Assembly (NCBI RefSeq): GCF_035539115.1
Contig: NZ_DATLJA010000043.1
Location: 62,001 to 126,000, forward strand
Direction: 5' to 3'
Length of the DNA stretch: 64,000 nt
Source of the DNA: Desulfitobacterium_A sp035539115
GTDB taxonomy: Bacteria > Bacillota > Desulfitobacteriia > Desulfitobacteriales > Desulfitobacteriaceae
In this document: positions 35,653 through 44,254 of the stretch, in pieces
How positions within the stretch are numbered: position 1 is the first letter of the stretch
How the letters are laid out: each line of letters opens with the position of its first letter
Made by a program: the position numbers and the translations under genes
Notes under the pieces: generated by a model
Database searches by the model: none
What the model was told of the DNA's origin: nothing
What the model saw: the letters and a program-made list of their open reading frames with translations, nothing else

Positions 35653-37254
35653 ATGCAACTTGAATCATTTCTGAAGTTATTACCCATTTTGGCGAAGACC
35701 ACTGGCGGCTATGCAACGATCACAGACCGCGAGGGTCGTAGGCTTCGTACGTTTGATTTTAACGGCAATGAGGTGATAAAATTACGGGGGGAAATCTATG
35801 AATTAGCTCTACAGGCTGTAGCGAAAGGAGAGCCTCTGGTGGGTTATTCGCAGATTGTCGAACAAGCGAATGCTTGGGCTTTGCCCCTAGGGGGTTATGT
35901 CTTGAGCTGCAGCAACGTTGAGCGTTTAAAGAGAGAACAAAATTTTCAGGAGGCACTTCAACGGGCCCTACCCATGATCGCCCAAGTGGCTGGGGGAGAG
36001 GCTGTTTTATTTAACGATCTCGGTGAGCGTTGGATTAGTTATAATTCCGATGGAACAGAAAGGAAGCAATTCAAAGGGAAGATCAGCAATCAAGCACGCA
36101 AGGCGATGGAAATGCAAGAACCTGTTGTTGGAAAATCGTTTTCCGTGAACGGCGCTATGGCCGTTCGTATTCCGATTAATGAGAAGTTTGGATTTGGGTT
36201 TAACAATGAAAATGTCGCTCGCCAACATCAAAAACTATATGATGAAGTTAAGAAGTTTAACCAAACCCATTATACTTTTGAAGATATTCTTGGGGAGAGT
36301 GAGGCTTTAAATAAAACGAAAAGCATGGCCAAGTTTGTAGCCAACGGAATATCGTCGATCCTAATTTATGGTGAAACTGGAACTGGTAAGGAATTGTTCG
36401 CCCAGTCGATCCATAATGCCAGCAATCGGCGAAATAAGCCGTTTGTCGCGCTTAACTGCGGAGCCTTGCCGGCTACGTTAATTGAAAGTAATCTGTTTGG
36501 TTATGAGGAAGGGGCATTTACGGGGGCCAAAAAGGGTGGAAGCCCGGGAGCTTTCGAGCAGGCCAATGGGGGTACTTTTTTTCTGGATGAAGTTAGCGAG
36601 ATGGAATTAAGCCTGCAGACGAAACTGCTCCGTGTTTTGCAAGAACGGGAAGTTGTTCGCATCGGAGGATTTAAGCCTCTGAAAGTAGATGTCCGGGTTA
36701 TTGCCTCAACAAATAAGGATCTCAACGAATTAATTTCTGAAGGGAAATTCCGGCAGGATCTCTATTATCGATTAAATGTCGTTCAGATTAAGATTCCGGA
36801 GCTAAGGGAGAGACAAGGGGATATTTCTTTATTGGCAAGGTATTTTATTAAAAAATATAATAATTTCTTTGGAAAATCTATAGAAGATATTGATCACGAA
36901 ACACTAAAAGTCCTCCAAAACCATACTTGGCCAGGTAATGTCCGCGAACTTCAGAATTGCATCGAACACGCTATGAATATGGTTGAGCGAGATGATTCCA
37001 TCCTCTTAGTTCAGCATTTGCCTTCCTATCTTCACCAAAGGGTAGCTCAGGTTTATGATCCTTTGGTTGTCGAAATTCAGCCAGGAGGATTAAACTTAAG
37101 TGACGCTCTCAAAGTAACGGAAAGAACCATTATTAAAAAGGCTCTTCAAGTCTGTAAATATAAAAAAGTTAAGGCAGCGCAACTTTTAGGGATTAGCACG
37201 ACCACATTATGGAGACGCTTAACCGAATTAGGACTTGAAAAGGAAGTTGACTAG
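35653..37254 (+). CDS. Sigma-54-dependent transcriptional activator of the nicotinate locus
   Basis: A 533-residue enhancer-binding protein. Residues 1-95 and 96-195 look like two diverged copies of one small sensor domain (compare TITDREGRRLRTFDFNG with LFNDLGERWISYNSDG and the EPLVG/EPVVG that follows). The AAA+ domain (about 215-445) has Walker A GETGTGKELFA, the sigma-54 contact loop EEGAFTGAKKG, Walker B GGTFFLDEVSEM, and the R-finger region. A Fis-type helix-turn-helix (KAAQLLGISTTTLWRRL) ends it. It lies between two sigma-54 promoters and probably senses nicotinate or a product. The inducer is not known. ATG 35653 follows GGAGGAG. Confidence 0.92.
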   Translation: MQLESFLKLLPILAKTTGGYATITDREGRRLRTFDFNGNEVIKLRGEIYELALQAVAKGEPLVGYSQIVEQANAWALPLGGYVLSCSNVERLKREQNFQEALQRALPMIAQVAGGEAVLFNDLGERWISYNSDGTERKQFKGKISNQARKAMEMQEPVVGKSFSVNGAMAVRIPINEKFGFGFNNENVARQHQKLYDEVKKFNQTHYTFEDILGESEALNKTKSMAKFVANGISSILIYGETGTGKELFAQSIHNASNRRNKPFVALNCGALPATLIESNLFGYEEGAFTGAKKGGSPGAFEQANGGTFFLDEVSEMELSLQTKLLRVLQEREVVRIGGFKPLKVDVRVIASTNKDLNELISEGKFRQDLYYRLNVVQIKIPELRERQGDISLLARYFIKKYNNFFGKSIEDIDHETLKVLQNHTWPGNVRELQNCIEHAMNMVERDDSILLVQHLPSYLHQRVAQVYDPLVVEIQPGGLNLSDALKVTERTIIKKALQVCKYKKVKAAQLLGISTTTLWRRLTELGLEKEVD

Positions 37255-37337
37255 GTTTACGTCTTAATTATATTACAATTCTGGAAACAAACATTTCAAA
37301 GCTGCAATTATAGCGACTTATTAATGCAATTAATGGT

Positions 37338-37390
37338 CAAAAACCCCCTTATTCATTTCAAAAATGAAATAGAGTAGAGGTGTTTTTTTT
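37338..37390 (+). terminator. Likely terminator of the activator gene
   Basis: AAAAACCCCCTTATTCATTTC pairs imperfectly with GAAATAGAGTAGAGGTGTTTTT, followed by eight T. The 394-base gap 37255-37648 otherwise holds the sigma-54 promoter and leader. Confidence 0.6.
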
Positions 37391-37511
37391 ATATAATTCT
37401 ATGAATTGTTACATAGATGTTTAAATTTATAGTCAAGCGATTAGGGTGATGCAAGCCTTAAATAACCGAGAACATTGCGAACAGCTTATGATTTAAGTGA
37501 CATACCGGGTT

Positions 37512-37527
37512 TGGTATGATTCTTGCA
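37512..37527 (+). promoter_or_regulatory. Sigma-54 (-24/-12) promoter of the enamidase operon
   Basis: TGGTATGATTCTTGCA has the GG and GC elements at the exact sigma-54 spacing, 121 bases before the enamidase ATG. A small CACCCTT-GA-AAGGGTG hairpin lies in the leader at 37592-37607. The upstream activator must bind between 37255 and 37500; I see no certain site. Confidence 0.75.
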
Positions 37528-37648
37528 ATGTAAAAAGATTAGAAAATTTTAATATAAGGTGAGTCGTTTGACGTATTAACGAGCTGCCAATCACCCTTGA
37601 AAGGGTGTTATTTAAAAAAGGCAAAAAAATAATAGGGAGGAATCGTCT

Positions 37649-38809
37649 ATGTCAATTCTTGCACTAACAAACATCGGGAAATTGGTTACGGGAGATATTC
37701 AGAATCCACTTTGTGATTCTAATACCATTGTGGTGAAAGATGGGAAAATAGCTAAAGTTGGTAACGCAGATATCTTGAAAGATTTCGAGGTAGAGAAAAC
37801 AGTTGACGTAGCGGGTATGACCGTTGCTCCAGGCTTTATTGATTCTCATGTGCATACGGTCCTCGGTGATTATGCGCCACGTCAAAAAACACATGATTAT
37901 CTTGAGGGAGCGGTTCACGGTGGAGTTACCACTTTTATCTCGGCTGGCGAATGTCATACACCTGGACGTCCGAAAGATCCGGCGGGGACGAAAGCCTTGG
38001 CTATCCTCGCACATAAATCTTTTAATAATCTACGCTCTACTGGACTCAAGGTTCACGGGGGCGCTGTGATCTTGGAAAAAGGTTTGGTTGAAGCTGACTT
38101 TGCAGAAATGGCCAAAGAAGGTGTTTGGCTCGTAGGTGAAATCGGACTGGGGAGTATTAAAAAGCCTGCAGAGGCTAAACCCATGGTCGAATGGGCTAAG
38201 AAATATGGGATGAAAGTGGCCATGCATACGGGCGGAACTTCGATCCCCGGTAGTTCTACCGTAACAGCTGATGAAGTGATAGCTGTTCAGCCAACTGTGG
38301 TCTCGCATATCAACGGTGGACCAACAGCGATTCCGCCTCAAGAAGTGGAAAAGTTGATTAACACTACAGATTTGACTTTAGAAATCGTGCAATGCGGTAA
38401 CCCGAAAATCGCAGATTTAGTGGCTCGTAAGTTAAACGAAAAAGGAGCTCTGCAGCGGGTCATCTTTGGTAACGACTCACCCTCGGGTACGGGGATTATT
38501 CCCTTGGGAATTCTGCGCACAATGAGCTTGATTGCTTCGATGTCTGGAATTCCGGCCGAAAAAGTCGTCGCTATGGCTACAGGAAATACTGCCAGAGTCT
38601 TTGGCTTAAATACGGGTTTAATTGAAGAAGGTAAAGATGCGGATTTAGTAGTGATGGACGCGCCAATGGGCTCAGTTGCTCCAGATGCCCTGACTGCTCT
38701 TGAAGCAGGGGATCTACCGGGTGTAGCTATGGTCATCGTCGATGGGGTGATCAAAGTGAGTAAGAGCCGCAACACCCCTCCAGCAGCTCATAACTACGCC
38801 ATTCTTTAA
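37649..38809 (+). CDS. ena: Enamidase (1,4,5,6-tetrahydro-6-oxonicotinate hydrolase)
   Basis: A 386-residue amidohydrolase that in E. barkeri opens 1,4,5,6-tetrahydro-6-oxonicotinate to (S)-2-formylglutarate and ammonia with a binuclear Fe-Zn centre. Metal motifs visible are GFIDSHVHTV (HxH, near residue 68), GEIGLGS near 168, AMHTGGT near 190, VVSHINGG near 220, and the catalytic aspartate in FGNDSPSGTG near 275. The C-terminus has the usual amidohydrolase beta-domain (EEGKDADLVVMDAP). It is the first gene of the sigma-54 operon, and 38 bases precede hnr. Assignment rests on motif plus cluster; an imidazolonepropionase-like role is much less likely. Confidence 0.9.
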   Translation: MSILALTNIGKLVTGDIQNPLCDSNTIVVKDGKIAKVGNADILKDFEVEKTVDVAGMTVAPGFIDSHVHTVLGDYAPRQKTHDYLEGAVHGGVTTFISAGECHTPGRPKDPAGTKALAILAHKSFNNLRSTGLKVHGGAVILEKGLVEADFAEMAKEGVWLVGEIGLGSIKKPAEAKPMVEWAKKYGMKVAMHTGGTSIPGSSTVTADEVIAVQPTVVSHINGGPTAIPPQEVEKLINTTDLTLEIVQCGNPKIADLVARKLNEKGALQRVIFGNDSPSGTGIIPLGILRTMSLIASMSGIPAEKVVAMATGNTARVFGLNTGLIEEGKDADLVVMDAPMGSVAPDALTALEAGDLPGVAMVIVDGVIKVSKSRNTPPAAHNYAIL

Positions 38810-38847
38810 GCTTTCGAAAGATGCTTCACGAAGGGAATGATCATTAA

Positions 38848-40344
38848 ATGGCAGTCGGCATAGATCTAGAGCTATGTACAGGATGTGGTATGTGTGCTCG
38901 AGAATGCCCCAATAAAGCGATTGTGATCCAAGAGAAAAAAGCCATTATCCAGGAAAATTGTGCAAGTTGTGGAATCTGCACTCGAGTTTGTAAATTCAAG
39001 GCAGCGAGGCAAACCCCTAAAATCAAGGAGGGAGCTGTTAAATGCTCTTCTTGTCCAGTGCAATGCGAGATTATTGAAGGTTTCACAGGAGCTTGCCAGC
39101 GATATCAAAACCGGGGAGGGACATTGGTCCGTAATCGTCAATTGGTGACGGAACTCCCGAACGGTGGACCTCTCATTTCAGCAGTCGGAGCGGGAACTGA
39201 TTATCCGTGCTGTCGTCCCGCGCCTCATATTGTTCAGGATACTGTAAACGGAATTGAAACGGTGACGGTCGTGACGGAAGCCCCGTTAAGTTATAGCGGG
39301 GTTAAGGTCAAGATTGATACGAATTTATTTATCGGGGAAGAAACAGCTAAAGTTAAGCGAAACGGCAAAGTTGTTGGCTTAGTCGATACTGAAGAATATG
39401 GTTCAAAAATGCTCTCGATCGGCGGGGCGAACCTCCTAACCGGTAAAGACGGATTCATCGTCGCGCGGACGATCGTGGAATTTGCCAATTGCGAGCGAGT
39501 GACTCTAAAAGTTGAAAACGGAAGCACTCTTGAATTACAGGTCGGTTATCCTCCGATCATTGATGGGGTACAGGATCTGAAAATGCGCGTTGGGTGCGGG
39601 AGTGCCACAATTGGCATGTTCGCAGGAATTTTAAAAGAGGTTGTGGACGAAGCCATCATCCTTGACTATCATGTCGTTGGGCTATTATCAGAGCATTTAG
39701 CTGGCGAATACGTCGGTATGACGTGGAGTGGTGTGATCCCGAATGCGCGTAAAAGTACCCGCGGCCGTTATTTTGGGGAGCAGGGTAAAGGCTGGGGTGG
39801 TACGAATATCGAGAATCCCCGAGATGCCCTTAAAGACGTAGATATGTCAATTGCCAAACCCGGGATCAAGATTCTGGTCACAGAAACTACTGGGCAGAAG
39901 TGTGCACTCTTCCAAGTGAATGAAAAGGGCAACATTTCCGAAATTCCTGTAACCAAAGAAATCCAAAAGGCTGTTGATACCATTTCAGCTAACTGCGAGG
40001 AATCTAGGGTTTCGGTACTCTATACCGGTGGCACAGGGGGAAGCGCTCGTGCGGGGGTTGCCGTGAATCCGCTTAAAGTAACGCAGGCTGTGCACAAGGG
40101 GGACGCTAAACTGACAATCGGCGGAGCCGAAACTTACGTTTTGCCAGGTGGCGGGATCAACTTTATGGTTGATGTGGAGAAAGTTATTCCCAAAGCGTTT
40201 ACTTGGGTGCCTGCGCCGGCAACTATCGCACCTGTTGAATACACCATGCCACTCGAAAAGTATAAAGAAATGGGTGGTCATATTCAATATATTAAGCCGC
40301 TCAAAGATTTTCTTAAAGATCTTAAAGATCAGTCGAAACAATGA
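38848..40344 (+). CDS. hnr: 6-hydroxynicotinate reductase
   Basis: A 498-residue iron-sulfur flavoprotein that reduces 6-hydroxynicotinate to 1,4,5,6-tetrahydro-6-oxonicotinate with reduced ferredoxin. The N-terminal ferredoxin domain has CTGCGMCARECPNKA and CASCGICTRVCKF for two 4Fe-4S clusters; CSSCPVQCEI and a later GACQRY may hold a 2Fe-2S cluster. The E. barkeri enzyme has a covalently bound flavin, two 4Fe-4S and one 2Fe-2S cluster. A GCGSATIG segment near residue 253 looks somewhat like an ApbE flavinylation site. The stop overlaps the UPF0280 start (ATGA). Confidence 0.9.
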   Translation: MAVGIDLELCTGCGMCARECPNKAIVIQEKKAIIQENCASCGICTRVCKFKAARQTPKIKEGAVKCSSCPVQCEIIEGFTGACQRYQNRGGTLVRNRQLVTELPNGGPLISAVGAGTDYPCCRPAPHIVQDTVNGIETVTVVTEAPLSYSGVKVKIDTNLFIGEETAKVKRNGKVVGLVDTEEYGSKMLSIGGANLLTGKDGFIVARTIVEFANCERVTLKVENGSTLELQVGYPPIIDGVQDLKMRVGCGSATIGMFAGILKEVVDEAIILDYHVVGLLSEHLAGEYVGMTWSGVIPNARKSTRGRYFGEQGKGWGGTNIENPRDALKDVDMSIAKPGIKILVTETTGQKCALFQVNEKGNISEIPVTKEIQKAVDTISANCEESRVSVLYTGGTGGSARAGVAVNPLKVTQAVHKGDAKLTIGGAETYVLPGGGINFMVDVEKVIPKAFTWVPAPATIAPVEYTMPLEKYKEMGGHIQYIKPLKDFLKDLKDQSKQ

Positions 40345-41183
40345 TCAGTGTTCTTGCTAAGGACCGCGTCTTTCTCGACTATGGACCGATTGAAATGATG
40401 TTGATGGCCACATCACCGCAGATGAGCATGATTTCGCAAATGCAAGAAGCAGCGCAGGAAGCCATTATCTGGTTAAATCGATTATCGCAGGTTCTGGACC
40501 AGGCGAAGGATGTCCGCACCTTGAACCATCCCCGTCTGACCGAACTCCCACTCCCCCTGCGTTGGATGGTTGAAGCGGTACTTGCTACAGGCGATCGAAG
40601 TCTTACGCCAATGGCTGCCGTAGCAGGAACATTTTCAGATCTTGTCGCTGATCGCTTGGTTGAAGCTGGCGCTCATAAAGTCATTATCAATAATGGCGGG
40701 GATATTGCGATTCGTCTCATTGGCTCTGAGCAAACAAAAGTTGGTGTAACTCCGAGTATAGGGGCCAATCAATTCACCCATGTGATTGAGCTATCCAGCT
40801 CCAAAGGTATCGGGGGAGTTGCCACAAGCGGAAGGGGCGGAAGAAGCTTTACTAAAGGGATCGCGAGTTCGGCAACAGTTTTAGCTGAGACAGCACGTGT
40901 TGCGGATAGTTGTGCGACTCTAGTTGCCAATCATTGTTTTGCTCCAGATCCCAATATCTTTCAATTACCAGCTGAGAAACTCGACCCTCAGACAGATATT
41001 CCGGGACACTACGTTACGGTTAAAGTCGGAGAGCTGAATCAGGAGGTCAAACGTAAAGCGTTGGAAAATGCTTTAGTGAAGGTTAAGGAGTTAGAGAACA
41101 AAGGAATTATTCAAGGCGCAGTGGTTTTCTTAGATGAGCTAGTCGGTATGATACCAGATGACTTATGTTATCCGGTCAAATAA
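40341..41183 (+). CDS. UPF0280 family protein (ApbE-like fold)
   Basis: A 280-residue protein of the UPF0280 family, which is distantly related to ApbE flavin transferases. Conserved parts are DYGPIEMMLMA at the N-terminus, the MAAVAGTFSDLVADRL stretch near 90, the VIINNGGDIAIRL motif near 112, and IGGVATSGRGGRSFTKGIASS near 152. It overlaps hnr by 4 bases, so it is translationally coupled to an enzyme known to carry covalent flavin. I infer that it may attach that flavin; nothing proves this. No membrane segment or lipoprotein signal is present, so it is cytoplasmic. Confidence 0.8.
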   Translation: MISVLAKDRVFLDYGPIEMMLMATSPQMSMISQMQEAAQEAIIWLNRLSQVLDQAKDVRTLNHPRLTELPLPLRWMVEAVLATGDRSLTPMAAVAGTFSDLVADRLVEAGAHKVIINNGGDIAIRLIGSEQTKVGVTPSIGANQFTHVIELSSSKGIGGVATSGRGGRSFTKGIASSATVLAETARVADSCATLVANHCFAPDPNIFQLPAEKLDPQTDIPGHYVTVKVGELNQEVKRKALENALVKVKELENKGIIQGAVVFLDELVGMIPDDLCYPVK

Positions 41184-41200
41184 TAAGGAGGAAGAAAAAA

Positions 41201-41779
41201 ATGGAGATTCGTAAAATCGTGACTGTCGTTGAAGAAACGCGTAAAGACGGAGAAAAGATGGTTACCCCCCCCACACGAAAAGCTTCGGTCGCAGCCGTCA
41301 TCAAAAATCCATTTGCTGGGAAGTATGTTGAAGATTTAACAGAACTTATGGAAGTTGGCGAACAACTGGGTGAAATCTTGGCTAAACAAGCTGTGAAATC
41401 TTTAGGTATTACTAAAGAAGAGGTGCAGAGCTATGGCAAAGGTGCCATTGTAGGCGAAAAAGGAGAACTTGAACATGCTGCAGCCATTCTTCACCCGCGT
41501 CTAGGCAAACCGTTCCGTGAGCAAGTCGGGGGAGGAAAAGCGATTATCCCTTCCGCTAAAAAGCTTGGTGGAGTGGGAACGGGGTTAGATGTTCCAGTCC
41601 ATTACAAAGATGCAGCTTTTGTGCGTTCACACTATGATGCGATGGAAGTTAGAGTTCCGGATGCTCCGCGGGCGGATGAAATTGTTGTTGCCGTGGTAGT
41701 CACTGCGTCGGGTCGTCCTCATGCGCGAATCGGTGGGTTACAAAGAAACGAGATTAAGGGAGAAGATGGCTTAAGATAA
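41201..41779 (+). CDS. Amino acid synthesis (AA_synth, DUF1185) family protein
   Basis: A 192-residue protein of the AA_synth family, which has a Rossmann-like bacillus-chorismate-mutase-like fold but no settled function. It contains a GKGAIVGEKGELEHAAAILH segment near residue 85 and ADEIVVAVVVTASGRPHARIGG near the C-terminus, both typical of the family. ATG 41201 follows AAGGAGGAAG. Its place inside the nicotinate operon between the UPF0280 gene and hgd suggests a pathway role, perhaps binding or isomerising an intermediate, but it is not among the nine known pathway enzymes. Confidence 0.75.
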   Translation: MEIRKIVTVVEETRKDGEKMVTPPTRKASVAAVIKNPFAGKYVEDLTELMEVGEQLGEILAKQAVKSLGITKEEVQSYGKGAIVGEKGELEHAAAILHPRLGKPFREQVGGGKAIIPSAKKLGGVGTGLDVPVHYKDAAFVRSHYDAMEVRVPDAPRADEIVVAVVVTASGRPHARIGGLQRNEIKGEDGLR

Positions 41780-41801
41780 CTCACTTTGAAATTTAACTTT
41801 A

Positions 41802-41824
41802 GGGTAGCGGGGCAACCGCTACCC
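41802..41824 (+). repeat. Intercistronic hairpin before hgd
   Basis: GGGTAGCGG at 41802-41810 and CCGCTACCC at 41816-41824, loop GGCAA. There is no T run, so it may stabilise the upstream message or separate it from hgd. Confidence 0.65.
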
Positions 41825-41868
41825 GCCCTGTAGGGTGCAGTGAGGAAAGAAAAATGGAGGTTAGAGAG

Positions 41869-42756
41869 ATGAAGGTAGGATTTATCGGTATCGGTACCAT
41901 GGGTAAGCCAATGGCGATCAATATTATCCGTGCAGGATATTCGCTAATTGTGAATGATGTAAATGAGCAGGCTGTTCAAGAGTTAGTTAAACTCGGGGCT
42001 AAAAAGGCTCAGAACCAGTGCGAATTGGCACAACAGTCAGACGTTATTATTACCATGCTTCCGAATGGTGCAATTGTAGAGCAAGTTCTTATGGGTGAAA
42101 AAGGAATCTTTGCAGGAGCTAAAGCGGGAGTTTGTCTGATCGATATGTCAAGCGTTGCCCCTAGTTTTACGCAAAAGATGGCCAAACTCGCTACGGAGAA
42201 AGGCTTAGGATATATTGATGCTCCAGTCAGTGGCGGAGTCAAAGGGGCTACGGAAGGCACACTGACCATTATGGTGGGTGGTGAGACTGAACTCGTCAAT
42301 CAAATTCATCCTTTGTTAGAAGTTCTGGGGAAGAAAATTTACCATGTCGGTGCAGTCGGTTCTGGCGATGCAGTTAAGGTTGTTAACAATCTTCTTTTAG
42401 GCGTGAATATGGCGGCAGCCTCTGAGGCATTTGTTTTGGGGACAAAAATTGGTATCAATCCTCAAACGTTATTTGAGATCATCAGTGCCAGCTCGGGTAA
42501 TAGCTATGCTTTATCAGCCAAGATGCCAAACTTTGTGTTTAAGAATAAATTCGCTGCTGGATTTTCAATTGATCTTCAATATAAGGATTTGGAATTAGCC
42601 GTGCAAACCGCTAAAGAGTTAAAGGTTCCAATGATGTTAACGAATGTTGCCCAACAACTCTTTGAGCAGGCGAGGGCTAATGGTCTGGGGAAGGAAGACA
42701 TTTCCGCAATCATTAAACCCCTGGAAGAATTAATGGGGATCAAAGTAAGAATTTAA
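41869..42756 (+). CDS. hgd: 2-(hydroxymethyl)glutarate dehydrogenase
   Basis: A 295-residue beta-hydroxyacid dehydrogenase of the 3-hydroxyisobutyrate/phosphogluconate type that reduces (S)-2-formylglutarate to (S)-2-(hydroxymethyl)glutarate with NADH. The dinucleotide motif GFIGIGTMGKPMA is at the N-terminus, DAPVSGGVKGA (substrate loop) near residue 117, and the catalytic lysine in GSGDAVKVVNN near 166. I choose ATG 41869 because GGAGGT sits 7 bases before it; ATG 41854 is possible. Substrate assignment rests on the cluster, since the family is broad. Confidence 0.88.
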   Translation: MKVGFIGIGTMGKPMAINIIRAGYSLIVNDVNEQAVQELVKLGAKKAQNQCELAQQSDVIITMLPNGAIVEQVLMGEKGIFAGAKAGVCLIDMSSVAPSFTQKMAKLATEKGLGYIDAPVSGGVKGATEGTLTIMVGGETELVNQIHPLLEVLGKKIYHVGAVGSGDAVKVVNNLLLGVNMAAASEAFVLGTKIGINPQTLFEIISASSGNSYALSAKMPNFVFKNKFAAGFSIDLQYKDLELAVQTAKELKVPMMLTNVAQQLFEQARANGLGKEDISAIIKPLEELMGIKVRI

Positions 42757-42782
42757 AGAAAATAGCCGGAGGTGAACAAAAG

Positions 42783-44204
42783 GTGAAGCAAATTTCTGAA
42801 CGTGTTAAGCAAAAAGGGTATATTTTCGGCGACTTAACCCTTGGCGAAACCATTGAAATTGCTGCTGAACTCAATTTAAGGGTCAGTGACGTCATTATTG
42901 CTGAAGCAATGGATCAAAATATTATGACTCAAGAAGAAGTGATGGATGCGGTGCTTAACGCATTTGCCCATAACTTATATGCCGCTGAGGTAGGAATCAC
43001 CACCGGGTCGAGTTTTCTTTTAGGAAGAATTCCCCAGGAGCTGGCTGTCGATCATGGCGCAAAACGCCTAATTGAAGATGACTTTATTAATAAAATCTTA
43101 GTCTATACCTTAGCGGCGCAAGTTGGCAATCATACATGTGGGTTACAGCCTTGTGCTGGAACCGGTGATTCTTGCACCTATACTGGGTTGTATCGAGCTC
43201 TCCAAGAAACTGTAGAGGATAAGGAAGAACTCGCAAGGGCGGTCGCTGTCATGCTCAAAGTGGGGACCATTTTTCGAGCGGGCAAGTCTTGGACGGGCTG
43301 CAATATGGAAGGCTTTGGCGCAGGATCCGCGGCTACAGCAGCAACTCTCGTCGAATTTCGTCACGGTAGTCCGGAAGCAATGTCCAAAGCAGTCGTTTTA
43401 GCACTCTCACCGACGATTGGCACTCCCTGTACGCCTCGAGTTATGGTGCCCGGGCTTTGCGCCACGCATATTGGAGGGGGAGTGTTGATCGGTAATTTAG
43501 CTGCGAATTTAGCGATGAAGACCTCTATTCCTGTGAATGTACCAGTAGATGTCATGATTGCGATGGCAGCAGCAGTCCATCCGGTTTCAGCCCAAAGTAT
43601 TGTTCCGATTGTCATCCAATACATGCAACCGTTTTTTAAGACGAATTTTGAAGTGGAACATTTTATTGAGGAAAAAGTAAAGGAACAAGAAAAGGCAATG
43701 ATCGACCAGACAATGGCTTCAGCTTTAGAGGAAGCCCGAATCATAGCCAAGAAAGCAAATTCCATTGTTAAACCTTTTGGGGAAGCGGTCGTGGGAGGAA
43801 GCAGTCAAGCGGTGGGTTCGCCCACAAATACCGCACGGATTGCTCATGCTTTAGTTAAAGGGGAAATAACGGGAGTTAAAATAGAACTTTACCCAGAGCT
43901 GTTTGTTCGCCGAGGGATTAACGTACCGGGTATCCTCATGGCGGCAGTTTTCGGGTCAAGTACTGATGATGGTAAAGCCTACAAGGAAATTATGAATAGG
44001 GTTCTTGAACAGAAAATTAAAATTGAAATCGTCCAGGTCGAAGAGCCGCAAATGCAAAGAATCACAATTTATGCAACAGAACAAAATGCTATGGTCGAGG
44101 CCCTAAATCGAGGGGGAGCACGATTAGTGCTTAAAAAAGCTAGTCCTTCCCTGGAGGAAGCTGGTCTTGTAGCTCAGCGTTTAGGGATTATTCTCGTTGA
44201 TTAA
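42783..44204 (+). CDS. hmd: 2-(hydroxymethyl)glutarate dehydratase (serine dehydratase-like)
   Basis: A 473-residue [4Fe-4S] dehydratase related to the anaerobic L-serine dehydratases. It turns 2-(hydroxymethyl)glutarate into 2-methyleneglutarate. The serine-dehydratase alpha-like part (residues 1-330) has CGLQPCAGTGDSC near 118, the CNMEGFGAGSAATAATL segment near 178, and CTPRV near 218, which offer the cluster cysteines. The last 130 residues form a beta/ACT-like part. It starts at GTG 42783 behind GGAGGTG. True serine dehydratase is unlikely given the operon. Confidence 0.87.
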   Translation: MKQISERVKQKGYIFGDLTLGETIEIAAELNLRVSDVIIAEAMDQNIMTQEEVMDAVLNAFAHNLYAAEVGITTGSSFLLGRIPQELAVDHGAKRLIEDDFINKILVYTLAAQVGNHTCGLQPCAGTGDSCTYTGLYRALQETVEDKEELARAVAVMLKVGTIFRAGKSWTGCNMEGFGAGSAATAATLVEFRHGSPEAMSKAVVLALSPTIGTPCTPRVMVPGLCATHIGGGVLIGNLAANLAMKTSIPVNVPVDVMIAMAAAVHPVSAQSIVPIVIQYMQPFFKTNFEVEHFIEEKVKEQEKAMIDQTMASALEEARIIAKKANSIVKPFGEAVVGGSSQAVGSPTNTARIAHALVKGEITGVKIELYPELFVRRGINVPGILMAAVFGSSTDDGKAYKEIMNRVLEQKIKIEIVQVEEPQMQRITIYATEQNAMVEALNRGGARLVLKKASPSLEEAGLVAQRLGIILVD

Positions 44205-44254
44205 TAAGAGTTGATACGGTTACCAAGAATTCTTGGTTTAGGGGGAGTGAGAGC

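Noticed and set aside
42783..44204. L-serine dehydratase
   Set aside because: Similar in sequence, but the operon provides the substrate 2-(hydroxymethyl)glutarate, as in E. barkeri.
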